NCBI GenBank assembly: GCA_013178225.1
Contig: JABLXE010000001.1
Span: 124,001 to 188,000, forward strand
DNA: 64,000 nucleotides
Source of the DNA: Methanotrichaceae archaeon
GTDB taxonomy: Archaea > Halobacteriota > Methanosarcinia > Methanotrichales > Methanotrichaceae
Direction of reading: 5' to 3'
Within the stretch, counting starts at the first letter, position 1. Each line of letters begins with the position of its first letter. The position numbers and the translations under genes were made by a program. Shown one piece after another: positions 43,373 through 51,567 of this stretch. Below the pieces are notes generated by a model, which saw only the letters and a list, made by a program, of their open reading frames with translations, searched no databases and was not told the DNA's origin.

Positions 43373-44910
43373 AGCCGCCTATGGATTTTGTCACCCTAAT
43401 AATAGTAGTCGTTTACCTGGTCGGGCTGGTGGGAATCGGTGCCCTGGCCTCGAAAAAAATAAAGACATCGCAGGATTTCCTGGTTGCCGGAAGGAACCTG
43501 GGATTTTGGACCTTCACCCTGCTGGTCGTGGCCAGCATCTGCAGCGGCATGACCATCCTGGGAGTAGCGGGCCTCGGATACGTGACCGGATGGCCCAGCA
43601 TCTGGGAGCAGATCTTTGTTCCCCTCTCAGCCGCGATCTGCATCCTGTTCTTCGGAACAAAGATTCACACTGTAGCCTCGAAGACCGGCTACGTTACGGT
43701 GCAGGACTATCTGGCCCACAGGTTCGATAGCCCGAGAGGCATTCGCGGAACCTCTGCGCTTATTGGAATAATCATCTCGCTCATCTACCTGGTCGGCCAG
43801 TACATCTCCATCAGCATGGTCTTGAGCTGGCTTTTCAAGATACCATATTCCACCGCGCTGGTGATTGGTGCGGTGATCGTGATGGGCTACACCATCATGG
43901 GAGGCCTTTATGCAATCGGCATGGCCTCGCTGGTCCAGGGAATTATGATACTGCTGGGTGCCCTGGTGGTGGGGCCGGCGGTGATTCACGGGGCTGGCGG
44001 ACTGACTCATATCAATACCGTTCTGGCCGAAATCGACGTCAACATGACTCATCTCTGGTACCCCCAGATGCATCCTCCCTATGCCGGTTATGCCTTCCTC
44101 ACCCCGGAGTACCTGTTCTCCTTCTTCTTCCTCCTGGCCTTCGGGCTGGGTGCTGCGCCCCATGTGGTCAACAACGTGCTGGCGGCCAGAGACATCAAGT
44201 ACTTCAAGTGGGCGCCTCTGGCGGCCTTTGTGATCTATGTGGTGATAATGTACCTCACCAAGATCACCGGCTTTGCGGCCCGGTCCATGGTTCATGACGG
44301 GCTAATAACTCTGCCAACAGGTGTTTCCAACCCCTCGGATTACTCCTTCATAGCGGCATCAGAGTACATCTTTCCCAGCATCTTCGCGCCGCTGGTGGCG
44401 GTAATTGTGCTCTCGGCGGTTATGTCGACCACAGACCGGCTGATGCTGACCATCGGGAGCTACGTGAGCTGGGACATTTACAAGCAGTTCGTGAACAAGC
44501 AGGCCTCTGAGGCCGCCATCACCGCACTCAGCAGGGCTGCCATCCTGGTGGCAACGGTTGTTACTCTGTACCTGGCCTGGTCCAATCCGCCGGACCTTCT
44601 GGCCTGGCTGATCTGGATGGCCATCGGAGTGATGCTGGCCTGCTTCGTAGCACCGCTCTTCGCAGGTCTGTACTGGAGACGGGCAACCAGAGAGGGAGCT
44701 CTCGCCTCCATGATAGTAGGGCTGGTGGCGGTGAGCGCTTTCAGCTACTATGCCAAGTTTGTCTCGTCTCTGCCCATGCATCCGAGCATATACGGCTTCG
44801 CTATCTCGGTGGCTACTTTGATTGTGGTCAGCCTCCTCACCAAGAAAACCCCGGAGAAGATACTGGATGAGACCATGACCGGCCTTTACATCAGAAAGCG
44901 TGACCATTGA
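43366..44910 (+). CDS. Sodium:solute symporter family protein
   Basis: A 514-residue SSS transporter with about 13 membrane segments. It shows the start DFVTLIIVVVYLVGLVGIGA, KKIKTSQDFLVAGRNLGFWT near residue 30, the conserved GTSALIGIIISLIYLVGQYI and the sodium-site helix FAPLVAVIVLSAVMSTTDRL. The solute is unknown; acetate or amino acids would fit the family. The start is GTG 43366/43369 or ATG 43381; GAGGTGG precedes all. It overlaps its 30-residue partner by a few bases, so the two are translated together. Confidence 0.92.
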   Translation: MVKPPMDFVTLIIVVVYLVGLVGIGALASKKIKTSQDFLVAGRNLGFWTFTLLVVASICSGMTILGVAGLGYVTGWPSIWEQIFVPLSAAICILFFGTKIHTVASKTGYVTVQDYLAHRFDSPRGIRGTSALIGIIISLIYLVGQYISISMVLSWLFKIPYSTALVIGAVIVMGYTIMGGLYAIGMASLVQGIMILLGALVVGPAVIHGAGGLTHINTVLAEIDVNMTHLWYPQMHPPYAGYAFLTPEYLFSFFFLLAFGLGAAPHVVNNVLAARDIKYFKWAPLAAFVIYVVIMYLTKITGFAARSMVHDGLITLPTGVSNPSDYSFIAASEYIFPSIFAPLVAVIVLSAVMSTTDRLMLTIGSYVSWDIYKQFVNKQASEAAITALSRAAILVATVVTLYLAWSNPPDLLAWLIWMAIGVMLACFVAPLFAGLYWRRATREGALASMIVGLVAVSAFSYYAKFVSSLPMHPSIYGFAISVATLIVVSLLTKKTPEKILDETMTGLYIRKRDH

Positions 44911-45067
44911 CGCTTTCCGGATAAAGGCTGCAGTTTTCTTTTTTGGCTCATGGAAAACTCCGAAGGATATCGAGATACCCTATCGAGATGCCCAGTTCAA
45001 TACCATGGCACCTTTGGGCATCTAAGCGATAAGATCTAATATCACGAGGAAATAGTGGGAAGCGGCA

Positions 45068-45141
45068 GGGCCCGTGGTCTAGCTGGTTATGACATCGCCC
45101 TTACACGGCGGGGATCACGCGTTCGAATCGCGTCGGGCCCA
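45068..45141 (+). tRNA. tRNA-Val (anticodon TAC)
   Basis: A cloverleaf with acceptor GGGCCCG/CGGGCCC and discriminator A, D arm GTCTAGCTGGTTATGAC, anticodon loop CTTACAC (TAC), and T arm CGCGTTCGAATCGCG. CCA is not encoded and no intron is seen. It is a single gene between the symporter and the MgtC-like gene. Confidence 0.95.
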
Positions 45142-45234
45142 TTTTCTGAGAGCCTTTTTATAAATGCGCAATTCAATGCTCGATTTAATAATATGGAGCT
45201 CTAGCCCATGCAGCTTTCATATAGCTCATACAGC

Positions 45235-46491
45235 TCATACTACGGCCATTATGAGGAGGCCTGCTGCGATCATGGGCAGAAATATCACCGCTATTTTGTT
45301 GCCGAAAATTCTGTTGCCCAGGATATAGGCGATGCTGAGCTTTACCAGGGTGTTGGTCATGGCGGCCAGGGTAATAGCATTGGCCGCAACCTCCAGGGAG
45401 AGGCTGGTCTTGGCCAGTGTGGCCATGGAGAGGGTGATGGCATCTACATCGGCCAGCCCGGCGATCATGCTGGCGACATAGGCTCCGGCGTCGCCGAAGT
45501 AGGTGCTGGCCAGGTGAGAGGCCAGGAGCACGAAGGCGAAGAAGATCCCGAACTTGAGCGCGGGCACTATCCGGAATGGGTCCTTCACCTTCACGTCCTT
45601 GCCGATGGGCTTGCTCTGCCTGAGGAACAGAAAAGCCAGGGCCAGCCCCACGATGGTCATTATGCCGAGCTGGGGAAGAAGGGGAAAGAAGAGGTCCCGG
45701 TTGATCAGCAGCACTATTACCAGCATTCTGGGAAACATGGTGCAGCTGGCGACGGTAGCCGCGAAGACGGCTGAAGGAATTATGTCCGCGTGCTCCTTGG
45801 CCTCGGAGGCCATGGCGGTGGTAACCGCGGTGCTGGAGACCAGACCGCCCAGAACTCCGGTGAGCCCAAGTCCCCTCTCAGCGCCAAGAACTCTTATGAG
45901 CACGTATCCGATGTAGCCGATCAGGCTCACCAGGACCACCATCAGCCAGATCTCCTGCAGGCTGACCACGCCAAAGGGGTCGATCGGCGTGTCGGGGAGC
46001 ATGGGATAGATGACCAGGGCGATGATCGCCATCTTGAGGGTGTCCAAAATGTCGGTCTCGCTCAGAGCCTCAACGTACCTGTGGCTGATGTTTCTGGTGG
46101 CCAGTATCCAGGTGGTGATGACCGCCAGGGCCACGGCTAAAGGTATGCTCTCCTCGAAGCTGGCCAGCATCCCCAGGGCAAAGGTCACCACCGCAGCGAC
46201 GGCAGCCGTAAAATCCAGTCGGCCCAGGACGTTCACCGATGCCGCATAGCCTATCCCCACCAGGATCATGAAACCCGCCAGGGCCACCACTGCGAACAGC
46301 TGGCCGTATTGCTCAGCCAGGGTCGCGGAGAGCGCTCCTAGGAGGGAGATCAATATGAAGGTGCGAAGGCCGGCTACTCCACGGACTTTGTCCTCCGCAA
46401 GCCTCCTCTGGCGCTCTGTTCCGATGAGAGCGCCAATTAATAGGGCTACCAGGAAGGGATAGACATTCGCAAATTCCATCACTATTTTCAC
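45235..46491 (-). CDS. MgtC/DUF4010 family membrane protein
   Basis: A 418-residue protein with about 12 membrane segments. The MgtC/SapB-like N-terminal third has LLIGALIGTERQRRLAED, GLRTFILISLLGAL and FTAAVAAVVTFALGML. The DUF4010 remainder has LTGVLGGLVSSTAVTTAMAS, SIVGLA-like IAGLADVDAITLSMATLA and SLEVAANAITLAAMTNTLVK. Magnesium or other divalent-ion handling is proposed for the family but is not established. The start is GTG 46491 or ATG 46479. It is divergent from endonuclease III. Confidence 0.85.
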   Translation of the reverse strand: MKIVMEFANVYPFLVALLIGALIGTERQRRLAEDKVRGVAGLRTFILISLLGALSATLAEQYGQLFAVVALAGFMILVGIGYAASVNVLGRLDFTAAVAAVVTFALGMLASFEESIPLAVALAVITTWILATRNISHRYVEALSETDILDTLKMAIIALVIYPMLPDTPIDPFGVVSLQEIWLMVVLVSLIGYIGYVLIRVLGAERGLGLTGVLGGLVSSTAVTTAMASEAKEHADIIPSAVFAATVASCTMFPRMLVIVLLINRDLFFPLLPQLGIMTIVGLALAFLFLRQSKPIGKDVKVKDPFRIVPALKFGIFFAFVLLASHLASTYFGDAGAYVASMIAGLADVDAITLSMATLAKTSLSLEVAANAITLAAMTNTLVKLSIAYILGNRIFGNKIAVIFLPMIAAGLLIMAVV

Positions 46492-46556
46492 GGTCTCTGA
46501 GCTATTAACGTTGCTGGCCCAATCTTTTTTAGGCAGGATATTCGTGGCTATGGCAG

Positions 46557-47219
46557 ATGAACTCGCACAAAGTGAAGAGATGTATCGAGATCCTGGAGCG
46601 CCTTTACGGAACCCCGGAGCCTGAGGAGCAGGACCCCCTGGATCTCCTGATCCTGACCATCTTATCGCAGAACACCACCGACGTGAACAGCCTGCGCGCC
46701 TTCCGCCTGCTGAAGTCGGCCTACCCCAGGTATCAGGACTTAACCGACGCGCCCTTGAAAGACGTCGAGGAGAAGATCCGGGTGGGCGGCCTCGCGGAGA
46801 TCAAGTCACAGCGGATCGCGGAGGTGCTGAGGAAGGTTCAGGAGGATAGCGGGGCCTTCGACCTGCGTTTCCTGGCCGGCATGACCAAGGAGGACGCTGA
46901 CCGGTATCTGCAGTCGCTTCCGGGAGTGGGGCCCAAGACCTCGTCGGTGGTGCTGCTGTTCTCCTTCGGCTTTGCCGCGCTGCCGGTTGACACTCACGTC
47001 TTTCGCGTCTCCCGGCGGCTGGGCCTGGTGCCGGAGGAGGCAGGCATCGCCGAGGTTCAGCGCATTCTGGAAGCCATCACGCCGCGGGAGAAGTACTTCT
47101 CGCTGCACCTGAACCTCATAAGACACGGACGGCGAGTCTGCCGGGCCAGAGGTCCTCTGCACCAGCAGTGCGAGCTGCGGGAGATCTGCGACCACTACCT
47201 CCAGGGCCGCAATCCTTAA
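46557..47219 (+). CDS. nth: Endonuclease III-like DNA glycosylase with altered cluster ligand
   Basis: A 220-residue base-excision glycosylase/lyase. The helix-hairpin-helix LPGVGPKTSSVVLLF near residue 122 supplies the catalytic Lys, and LPVDTHVFRVSRRLGL the catalytic Asp. The C-terminal iron-sulfur site normally is C-x6-C-x2-C-x5-C. Here it is CRARGPLHQQCELREIC, with His in place of the second Cys. A His ligand, a three-Cys site or loss of the cluster are all possible. ATG 46557 gives the family-like start SHKVKRCIEILERLYG. tRNA-Glu follows 28 bases later. Confidence 0.9.
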   Translation: MNSHKVKRCIEILERLYGTPEPEEQDPLDLLILTILSQNTTDVNSLRAFRLLKSAYPRYQDLTDAPLKDVEEKIRVGGLAEIKSQRIAEVLRKVQEDSGAFDLRFLAGMTKEDADRYLQSLPGVGPKTSSVVLLFSFGFAALPVDTHVFRVSRRLGLVPEEAGIAEVQRILEAITPREKYFSLHLNLIRHGRRVCRARGPLHQQCELREICDHYLQGRNP

Positions 47220-47247
47220 ATGATAGTAGCTGATACTGAGGATGCGC

Positions 47248-47322
47248 GCTCCGGTAGTGTAGCTCGGCCAATCATGAAGGACTCTCACTCCTTCGACTTG
47301 GGTTCAAATCCCAACCGGAGCA
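47248..47322 (+). tRNA. tRNA-Glu (anticodon CTC)
   Basis: A cloverleaf with acceptor GCTCCGG/CCGGAGC and discriminator A, D arm GTGTAGCTCGGCCAATCAT, anticodon stem AAGGA/TCCTT with loop CTCTCAC (CTC), and T arm TTGGGTTCAAATCCCAA. CCA is not encoded. Confidence 0.95.
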
Positions 47323-47356
47323 CTATTTTACCAAGTCAATTTTTGCTAAGTCGAAC

Positions 47357-47836
47357 TCACCCTGTGCACGTCACACAATTTGTCATGAAGAAGGCCTTGT
47401 AGAGAGTTTCATGGTCACGCTCTCCTAGAAGCAATCCACTCCAATCCCTATCTAACCAGACCCCAATATCGATATTATACCAACAGTTCGTCGGTGCATT
47501 GCTTGGAAACTCTAAGGTCAGCGTGGCCGTATAGGATTGCCCCCTACCAAGTATTGGTGTTCGTATCGGTGGTACATCCAGCCATTGAACTCCATTAAAA
47601 GGCCTTGCGGAATAGCCCATCCAAAATGAGCGTGCACTGTCCCCGGTGTTTGTTATGGTATATGTCACAGGAATCTGAGCAGGCCAGCTCCCACAGTATC
47701 CGTCACAAGTTGGATACAGGAAATACCCGCGCAGCTGTATGTTTGATATTGTAGCGCTGTCATCAGCTACTGCGGATTGCATAATCATGAGTATAAATAA
47801 AGTTACGAGAAGGGCAGTTTTCACTATCAATTTCAT
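47357..47836 (-). CDS. Exported protein of unknown function
   Basis: A 159-residue protein with signal KLIVKTALLVTLFILMIMQS, then a beta-rich domain: ISNIQLRGYFLYPTCDGYCG, IPVTYTITNTGDSARSFWMG and SYTATLTLEFPSNAPTNCWY. It ends with a Cys pair (TNCVTCTG). The I-T-N-T-G core resembles CARDB-like adhesive domains of archaeal surface proteins, but I do not assign it. ATG 47836 has GGAGG 8 bases upstream. Base use is more AT-rich than the housekeeping genes nearby. Confidence 0.6.
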   Translation of the reverse strand: MKLIVKTALLVTLFILMIMQSAVADDSATISNIQLRGYFLYPTCDGYCGSWPAQIPVTYTITNTGDSARSFWMGYSARPFNGVQWLDVPPIRTPILGRGQSYTATLTLEFPSNAPTNCWYNIDIGVWLDRDWSGLLLGERDHETLYKAFFMTNCVTCTG

Positions 47837-48196
47837 GAGTTTGGCCTCCCAACCATTATATATCATGTAAAGTATTTAGCTCTTTCCAACTCTTCGATAT
47901 AATTCCACATGAATTGTGCATCAGGTTTGCTTATTGTTATATTCAGCATTCTCCTTTCAAACCTAAATCGAGCCTAGTCTTCCTATTTGTCCAGATACCC
48001 AAATATATTAGTGTACAATAAGGATAACCTGGAATCCTAAATCGAATAATCATGCAGAGTCGAAAATTGAGCCCAAGCATTAAAGATCCAGCAAAAATTG
48101 TAAATTGTATTATGTTCATTCGCTTTGCATTCGGAGCTATATCGAGCAAGGCTTAAGATCAGGATAGAAGGAGGTAACGGTTGAGGAGAATAGTTC
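47837..48196 (+). other. AT-rich gap with a possible 7-codon leader ORF
   Basis: About 360 bases with no gene of normal size. Near the right end AAGGAGGT (48168-48175) lies 5 bases before TTG 48181, which opens a 7-codon frame (RRIVHA after the start) ending in TGA at 48202-48204. That frame overlaps the ATG of the next gene at 48197. Confidence 0.4.
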
Positions 48197-48742
48197 ATGC
48201 CTGATCCGTTTAACGATGCCATCGCCAGCTGGGCGAACTTTTACATGCTGGCAGGCTCTGTTGCAGCCACGCTCGTAGGGCTCATTTTCGTCTCAGTCTC
48301 CCTTCACATAGATTTCCTGGCCAAAGCGAAAAGGGACAGCGAACTGCATACCACAGCCAGGCATACCTTCGGCAACTTCTTGATCATTCTGTCTTTCGCC
48401 TTCATATTCATGGTGCCCTCAGATTCGACAATGGGCCTGGGAATTCCCCTATTGATCCTGGGACTGCTGATGCTTCTGCGAACCGGTCAGCTCTGGCTGA
48501 AGTTCGCGAAGAGAAGAGCCGAAGAGCAGGCATTCACCTCCAACCAGATGCTTTGGGAGCTGTTGATTCCCAACACCGTCTGCTATCTGGTGGTGGTCTA
48601 TTTGGCCGTGCAGATCATAGAGGGGATCACCAGCAATCTGGATTGGATGGTGATGGTGATAATCTGGCTGATTATATCTGCCACCAAGAACGCCTGGGAC
48701 CTCATGCTGCAGGTAGCGGAGATGAAAAACGCAAAGCAGTAG
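48197..48742 (+). CDS. Four- to five-span membrane protein of unknown function
   Basis: A 181-residue protein. Segments are FYMLAGSVAATLVGLIFVSV, FGNFLIILSFAFIFMVPSDS, MGLGIPLLILGLLMLLRTGQ, LLIPNTVCYLVVVYLAVQII and MVMVIIWLIISATKNAWDLM. It is similar in layout to small uncharacterised membrane proteins annotated only as hypothetical. AGGAG lies 9 bases before the ATG, inside the possible leader ORF. Confidence 0.65.
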   Translation: MPDPFNDAIASWANFYMLAGSVAATLVGLIFVSVSLHIDFLAKAKRDSELHTTARHTFGNFLIILSFAFIFMVPSDSTMGLGIPLLILGLLMLLRTGQLWLKFAKRRAEEQAFTSNQMLWELLIPNTVCYLVVVYLAVQIIEGITSNLDWMVMVIIWLIISATKNAWDLMLQVAEMKNAKQ

Positions 48743-49367
48743 CAGGAATCCCGCAGAACACGCTGCAAAAGGGTGTTCTCTGAAGACGCGGGACTTGAGA
48801 ACCTGAGGCCCAAGAACACTATTTTTAAATGATGGATATATTTTGAAGTTAATGACTTAGCATATATTTTATTAGATGCATTTGTCATTAGTAATAAATC
48901 CATAAGTATTTATTCAGGGCGCTATCAAGAACGTAGTAGTTAGCTTTTATTCAAAGAAAAAGCGTGAATCGTATGTCCAGTGATAATTGCTTTGCTAAAT
49001 GTTTGCAGTTACTCCTAAGAGCGTTCATACTTGCTTGTATCACTAAGGGGGACGGATCAAATTTCAATTTTTGATGCAAATTTTATAAGCCTCAATAGCG
49101 AGAGCTACATCTTCCTCGAAATTGTGGGCAGCATAATAATCACATGTCTTGCTTTATACATAGTTATAGAAATATTAAGAAGATTCAATAAAGAGAAAAA
49201 TTGATATCCTATGTTGCCATAATCTACCACAGCCGAAATCCGGATAGCGGCCCCAAGTCCTCGCGACAATCACGTTAGAAATATAAAAGGCCTATTCGCA
49301 GCCAAATGGTGAGCATTTATAGTTGCGGGCAGGATGGATGCCAACAACTTGAGAACTGGTATCGACT
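48743..49367. other. AT-rich gap
   Basis: About 620 bases with low coding signal. It contains the possible small membrane peptide listed at 49031-49204 and otherwise no RNA gene, repeat or mobile-element end that I can recognise. Confidence 0.3.
49031..49204 (+). CDS. Possible single-span membrane peptide (57 residues)
   Basis: From TTG 49031 the frame reads LVSLRGTDQISIFDANFISL, then the hydrophobic stretch FLEIVGSIIITCLALYIVIE, and a basic tail ILRRFNKEKN before TGA. The one clear membrane segment with a positive-inside tail speaks for a real peptide. There is no ribosome-binding site before the TTG, so confidence is low. Confidence 0.3.
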   Translation: MLVSLRGTDQISIFDANFISLNSESYIFLEIVGSIIITCLALYIVIEILRRFNKEKN

Positions 49368-49541
49368 CTATTGCCCTTTTCTGTATCCCTTTTTGTACCG
49401 TTCCTTTTCATCATCCGTCATATCAGCATAGCCGTCGTCTCTGGGACTTCCTCCTTTTCCTTTCTTGTAACCTTCAGCCCTCTTCTTTCCTTTCTCTTCA
49501 GCTTCATCCTGCCTCTTTTTGGTTTCAGACCTTAACTCCAT
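49368..49541 (-). CDS. Small highly charged protein
   Basis: A 57-residue hydrophilic protein rich in Lys, Glu, Arg and Gly: ELRSETKKRQDEAEEKGKKR, then GYKKGKGGSPRDDGYADMTD and DEKERYKKGYRKGQ. GGAGG lies 8 bases before ATG 49541, which supports the shorter of two possible starts. The two K-K-G-x-x-K/G stretches look like a degenerate internal repeat. No family is recognised; a stress or nucleic-acid-binding role would be speculation. Confidence 0.45.
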   Translation of the reverse strand: MELRSETKKRQDEAEEKGKKRAEGYKKGKGGSPRDDGYADMTDDEKERYKKGYRKGQ

Positions 49542-50059
49542 TTGATTTGCCTCCGTTCTAATCTTTCTAATATAGGTCAAATCGGTCAAATTTGTCAATC
49601 CAGTTTTTCGTCTCAATACGGATTACCATCCGTCCCGCTCCCATCCGTCTGGCCGGACGACCCTCCTCAAGTAGAGGGAGCCTGTTTACCAGAAGTTGAT
49701 TATTTTTATGCTCGTTAATAAACAATATTGGCCCAGACCGCGCCGAAACATTCCGCATTTCGGATTCTGCACAATCTTGGGCCTGCCGGGGGCAGTTTAC
49801 GTCTACGAGATCTACATCGACATGGTTGCTTAGTTAGCGCAAAGATATATAACTATTATGCTGAATAATTCAAAGGTTCGAGTCAGTCTCAATTATGCAC
49901 CTCAAAGATTTCATGTGGCTACAACCCGCATCTTCGAGGTGGGTTTTCCCATAGATTCAAGAGATCGCATTCCAGCTCTTCTTTGCTCCAGCCGTCATTT
50001 CGAATTGCCATCGAGAACTATTCAAATTCCACAAACGTATCGGGCTCTGAGATAATGAG

Positions 50060-50190
50060 ATGAAGAAGAGGCTAGGTGTTCCGGCCCCATTCCCGTTTAG
50101 CCTAGCTCTGGCCAGAACACCACTTAATGGCAGACCTGAGATAACAGGTCAGACCCAGAGCTTGCGTGAGCAACAGCGGCTCCGGGCAAT
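50060..50190 (+). ncRNA. Candidate structured RNA in an AT-rich gap
   Basis: A GC-rich island in the 49.5-50.5 kb gap. GGTGTTCCGGCC (50075-50086) pairs with GGCCAGAACACC (50110-50121) at 11 of 12 positions. AGAG(G)CTA (50067-50074) pairs with TAGCTCT (50103-50109), and GACCTG (50133-50138) with CAGGTC (50145-50150). CCCAGAGC (50154-50161) pairs with GCTCCGGG (50179-50186) around a TTGC-GTGA-GCAA hairpin. No protein frame is convincing. It has no match to the RNase P, SRP or tRNA cores that I can see. Strand is assumed. Confidence 0.35.
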
Positions 50191-50496
50191 TGCGATCATT
50201 AGCTGGAAATCGGCTCACCAACTTCATAGAGATCTTATTTGGTAATAAGCTTTTTGGTTGTAGTGTTACAAATGCGGGCGAGATTTCATACGCCCGTCAT
50301 TTTCGGCAGCGGGATACGGAGATGATATGCGAGGCGTCCGAAATGATATAGCGAACATCAGCAGTTTAGGTTTATCTTTTCAAGGAACGTCAGAACGAGA
50401 ACCTGCAAAGAGCATAGCAGGCGCTGATGATGATTAAAGCCCCCAAGCACAAGATATATTTATCTAAGTGACCAAATTAAGGTCTGGTTAGATTAA

Positions 50497-50631
50497 ATGA
50501 AAAAACACGATGTTCTGGTTGCCAAATCGGAAGAAACCAAAACGAAGGGCCTTACCCCGGAGCAACGCAAGCATCTTGAAGATAGCATGCGTGAGAATGA
50601 CGAGCTGATGAAGTGCCTAGCCAAGATGTGA
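50497..50631 (+). CDS. 44-residue protein next to a Doc-type gene
   Basis: MKKHDVLVAKSEETKTKGL, then TPEQRKHLEDSMRENDELMK and a short end CLAKM. It is charged and helical, with the composition of a small antitoxin or adaptor. A TATA-like GATATATTTATC at about 50453-50464 lies 33-40 bases upstream; no strong ribosome-binding site is seen. It ends 3 bases from the end of the convergent Doc-type gene. An antitoxin role is speculation, since antitoxins normally lie upstream of and parallel to the toxin. Confidence 0.4.
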   Translation: MKKHDVLVAKSEETKTKGLTPEQRKHLEDSMRENDELMKCLAKM

Positions 50632-50634
50632 GAG

Positions 50635-51024
50635 TCAAACCACCTTGACATTTTTCTTGAGCCAGAGCTCTATTCCTTCGATAGTACAACGGTATTCTGC
50701 AATTTTGCGCAAAAGGTCGCAGATATCCTCTTTGCGAGCCGATATGCAAAGTCCGTCCATCCTGAGAATATTATCTGCCACTTGAAATCCCGTTCTTTTC
50801 TGTCCATCATTAAAAGGATGAAGGGCGATCAGATGCAAAGCTAAAGCTGCCTTCTTGATTGTGTCAGGCTCTTCATTGATTCTAGCAACGAGATAATCAA
50901 CGGTACCAACGCATAATGCGCCAGGCAACCCTCCATATCTAGCGATAATAGTATCGTGAATCTCTACGATCATCTCAGAGGTAAGCTCGACCACGCGATT
51001 GGCTCCAGTAATCCGTTGGGACAC
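50635..51024 (-). CDS. doc: Death-on-curing (Doc)/Fic-family protein
   Basis: A 129-residue compact Fic fold. The active-site loop is ALHPFNDGQKRTGFQVADNI near residue 74, the HPFxDGNKR motif with Gln in place of the usual Asn. Before it come ELTSEMIVEIHDTIIARYGG and the Doc-like LPGALCVGTVDYLVARI. Doc proteins phosphorylate EF-Tu and Fic proteins transfer AMP; which applies is not known. The start is GTG at 51024. No Phd-like antitoxin is found directly upstream, only a short start-less frame. Confidence 0.8.
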   Translation of the reverse strand: MSQRITGANRVVELTSEMIVEIHDTIIARYGGLPGALCVGTVDYLVARINEEPDTIKKAALALHLIALHPFNDGQKRTGFQVADNILRMDGLCISARKEDICDLLRKIAEYRCTIEGIELWLKKNVKVV

Positions 51025-51567
51025 ATTACTTGCTTTTTATTGGCCTTGGGTCTAGCTTTCCTGAGGTAATAAAAATATTCTTCTGCTTCTGGGGCGAATT
51101 ATGGTGGAGGTTACAAGAAGCAATAGATGACGGGATTATGATTTAAGACCTGACAGCGATCCCACCATAGATGGCTACGATCCTAGTTCCTACAAGGCCT
51201 TAGAATGCGCAGAATAATGAAAATTGATTGAGGGATTTACGGAAAGCGTCTCAACTCTATTGGCAAAGAGGCACAATAGCAGGCGACAATCTTTCAAATG
51301 AATTTAATGATCATGGGTAGGCCCACTCAGATATATCGCCCCCCATTCTTCATCTGAGTCCTCCGAAATATCAGTGCTGAATTTATAGAATATTAAAACA
51401 TCTTGAGTTGGCTTACCCAAAAAATATAAAAATAATAACTATTTTAGATAGCGTTCGAGTGCATACTTCCAGGAAGACTCCGGAATACCTCTAAACACGC
51501 TTGCATAGCTTTAAAAAAGTAAAAAGCATTATCTAAGTACGGACTCTCGGCAAGAGCATTATGCCAC
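51025..51567. other. AT-rich gap upstream of the Doc gene
   Basis: About 540 bases. On the minus strand just upstream of the Doc start, a start-less frame reads PEAEEYFYYLRKARPKANKK and runs past the GTG to a stop; it might be an antitoxin remnant. Otherwise no gene, RNA or repeat is recognised. Confidence 0.3.

Noticed and set aside
49858-50055. 65-codon frame in the AT-rich gap
   Set aside because: The TATA-like sequence is only a few bases before the ATG, there is no ribosome-binding site, and the product has no recognisable feature.
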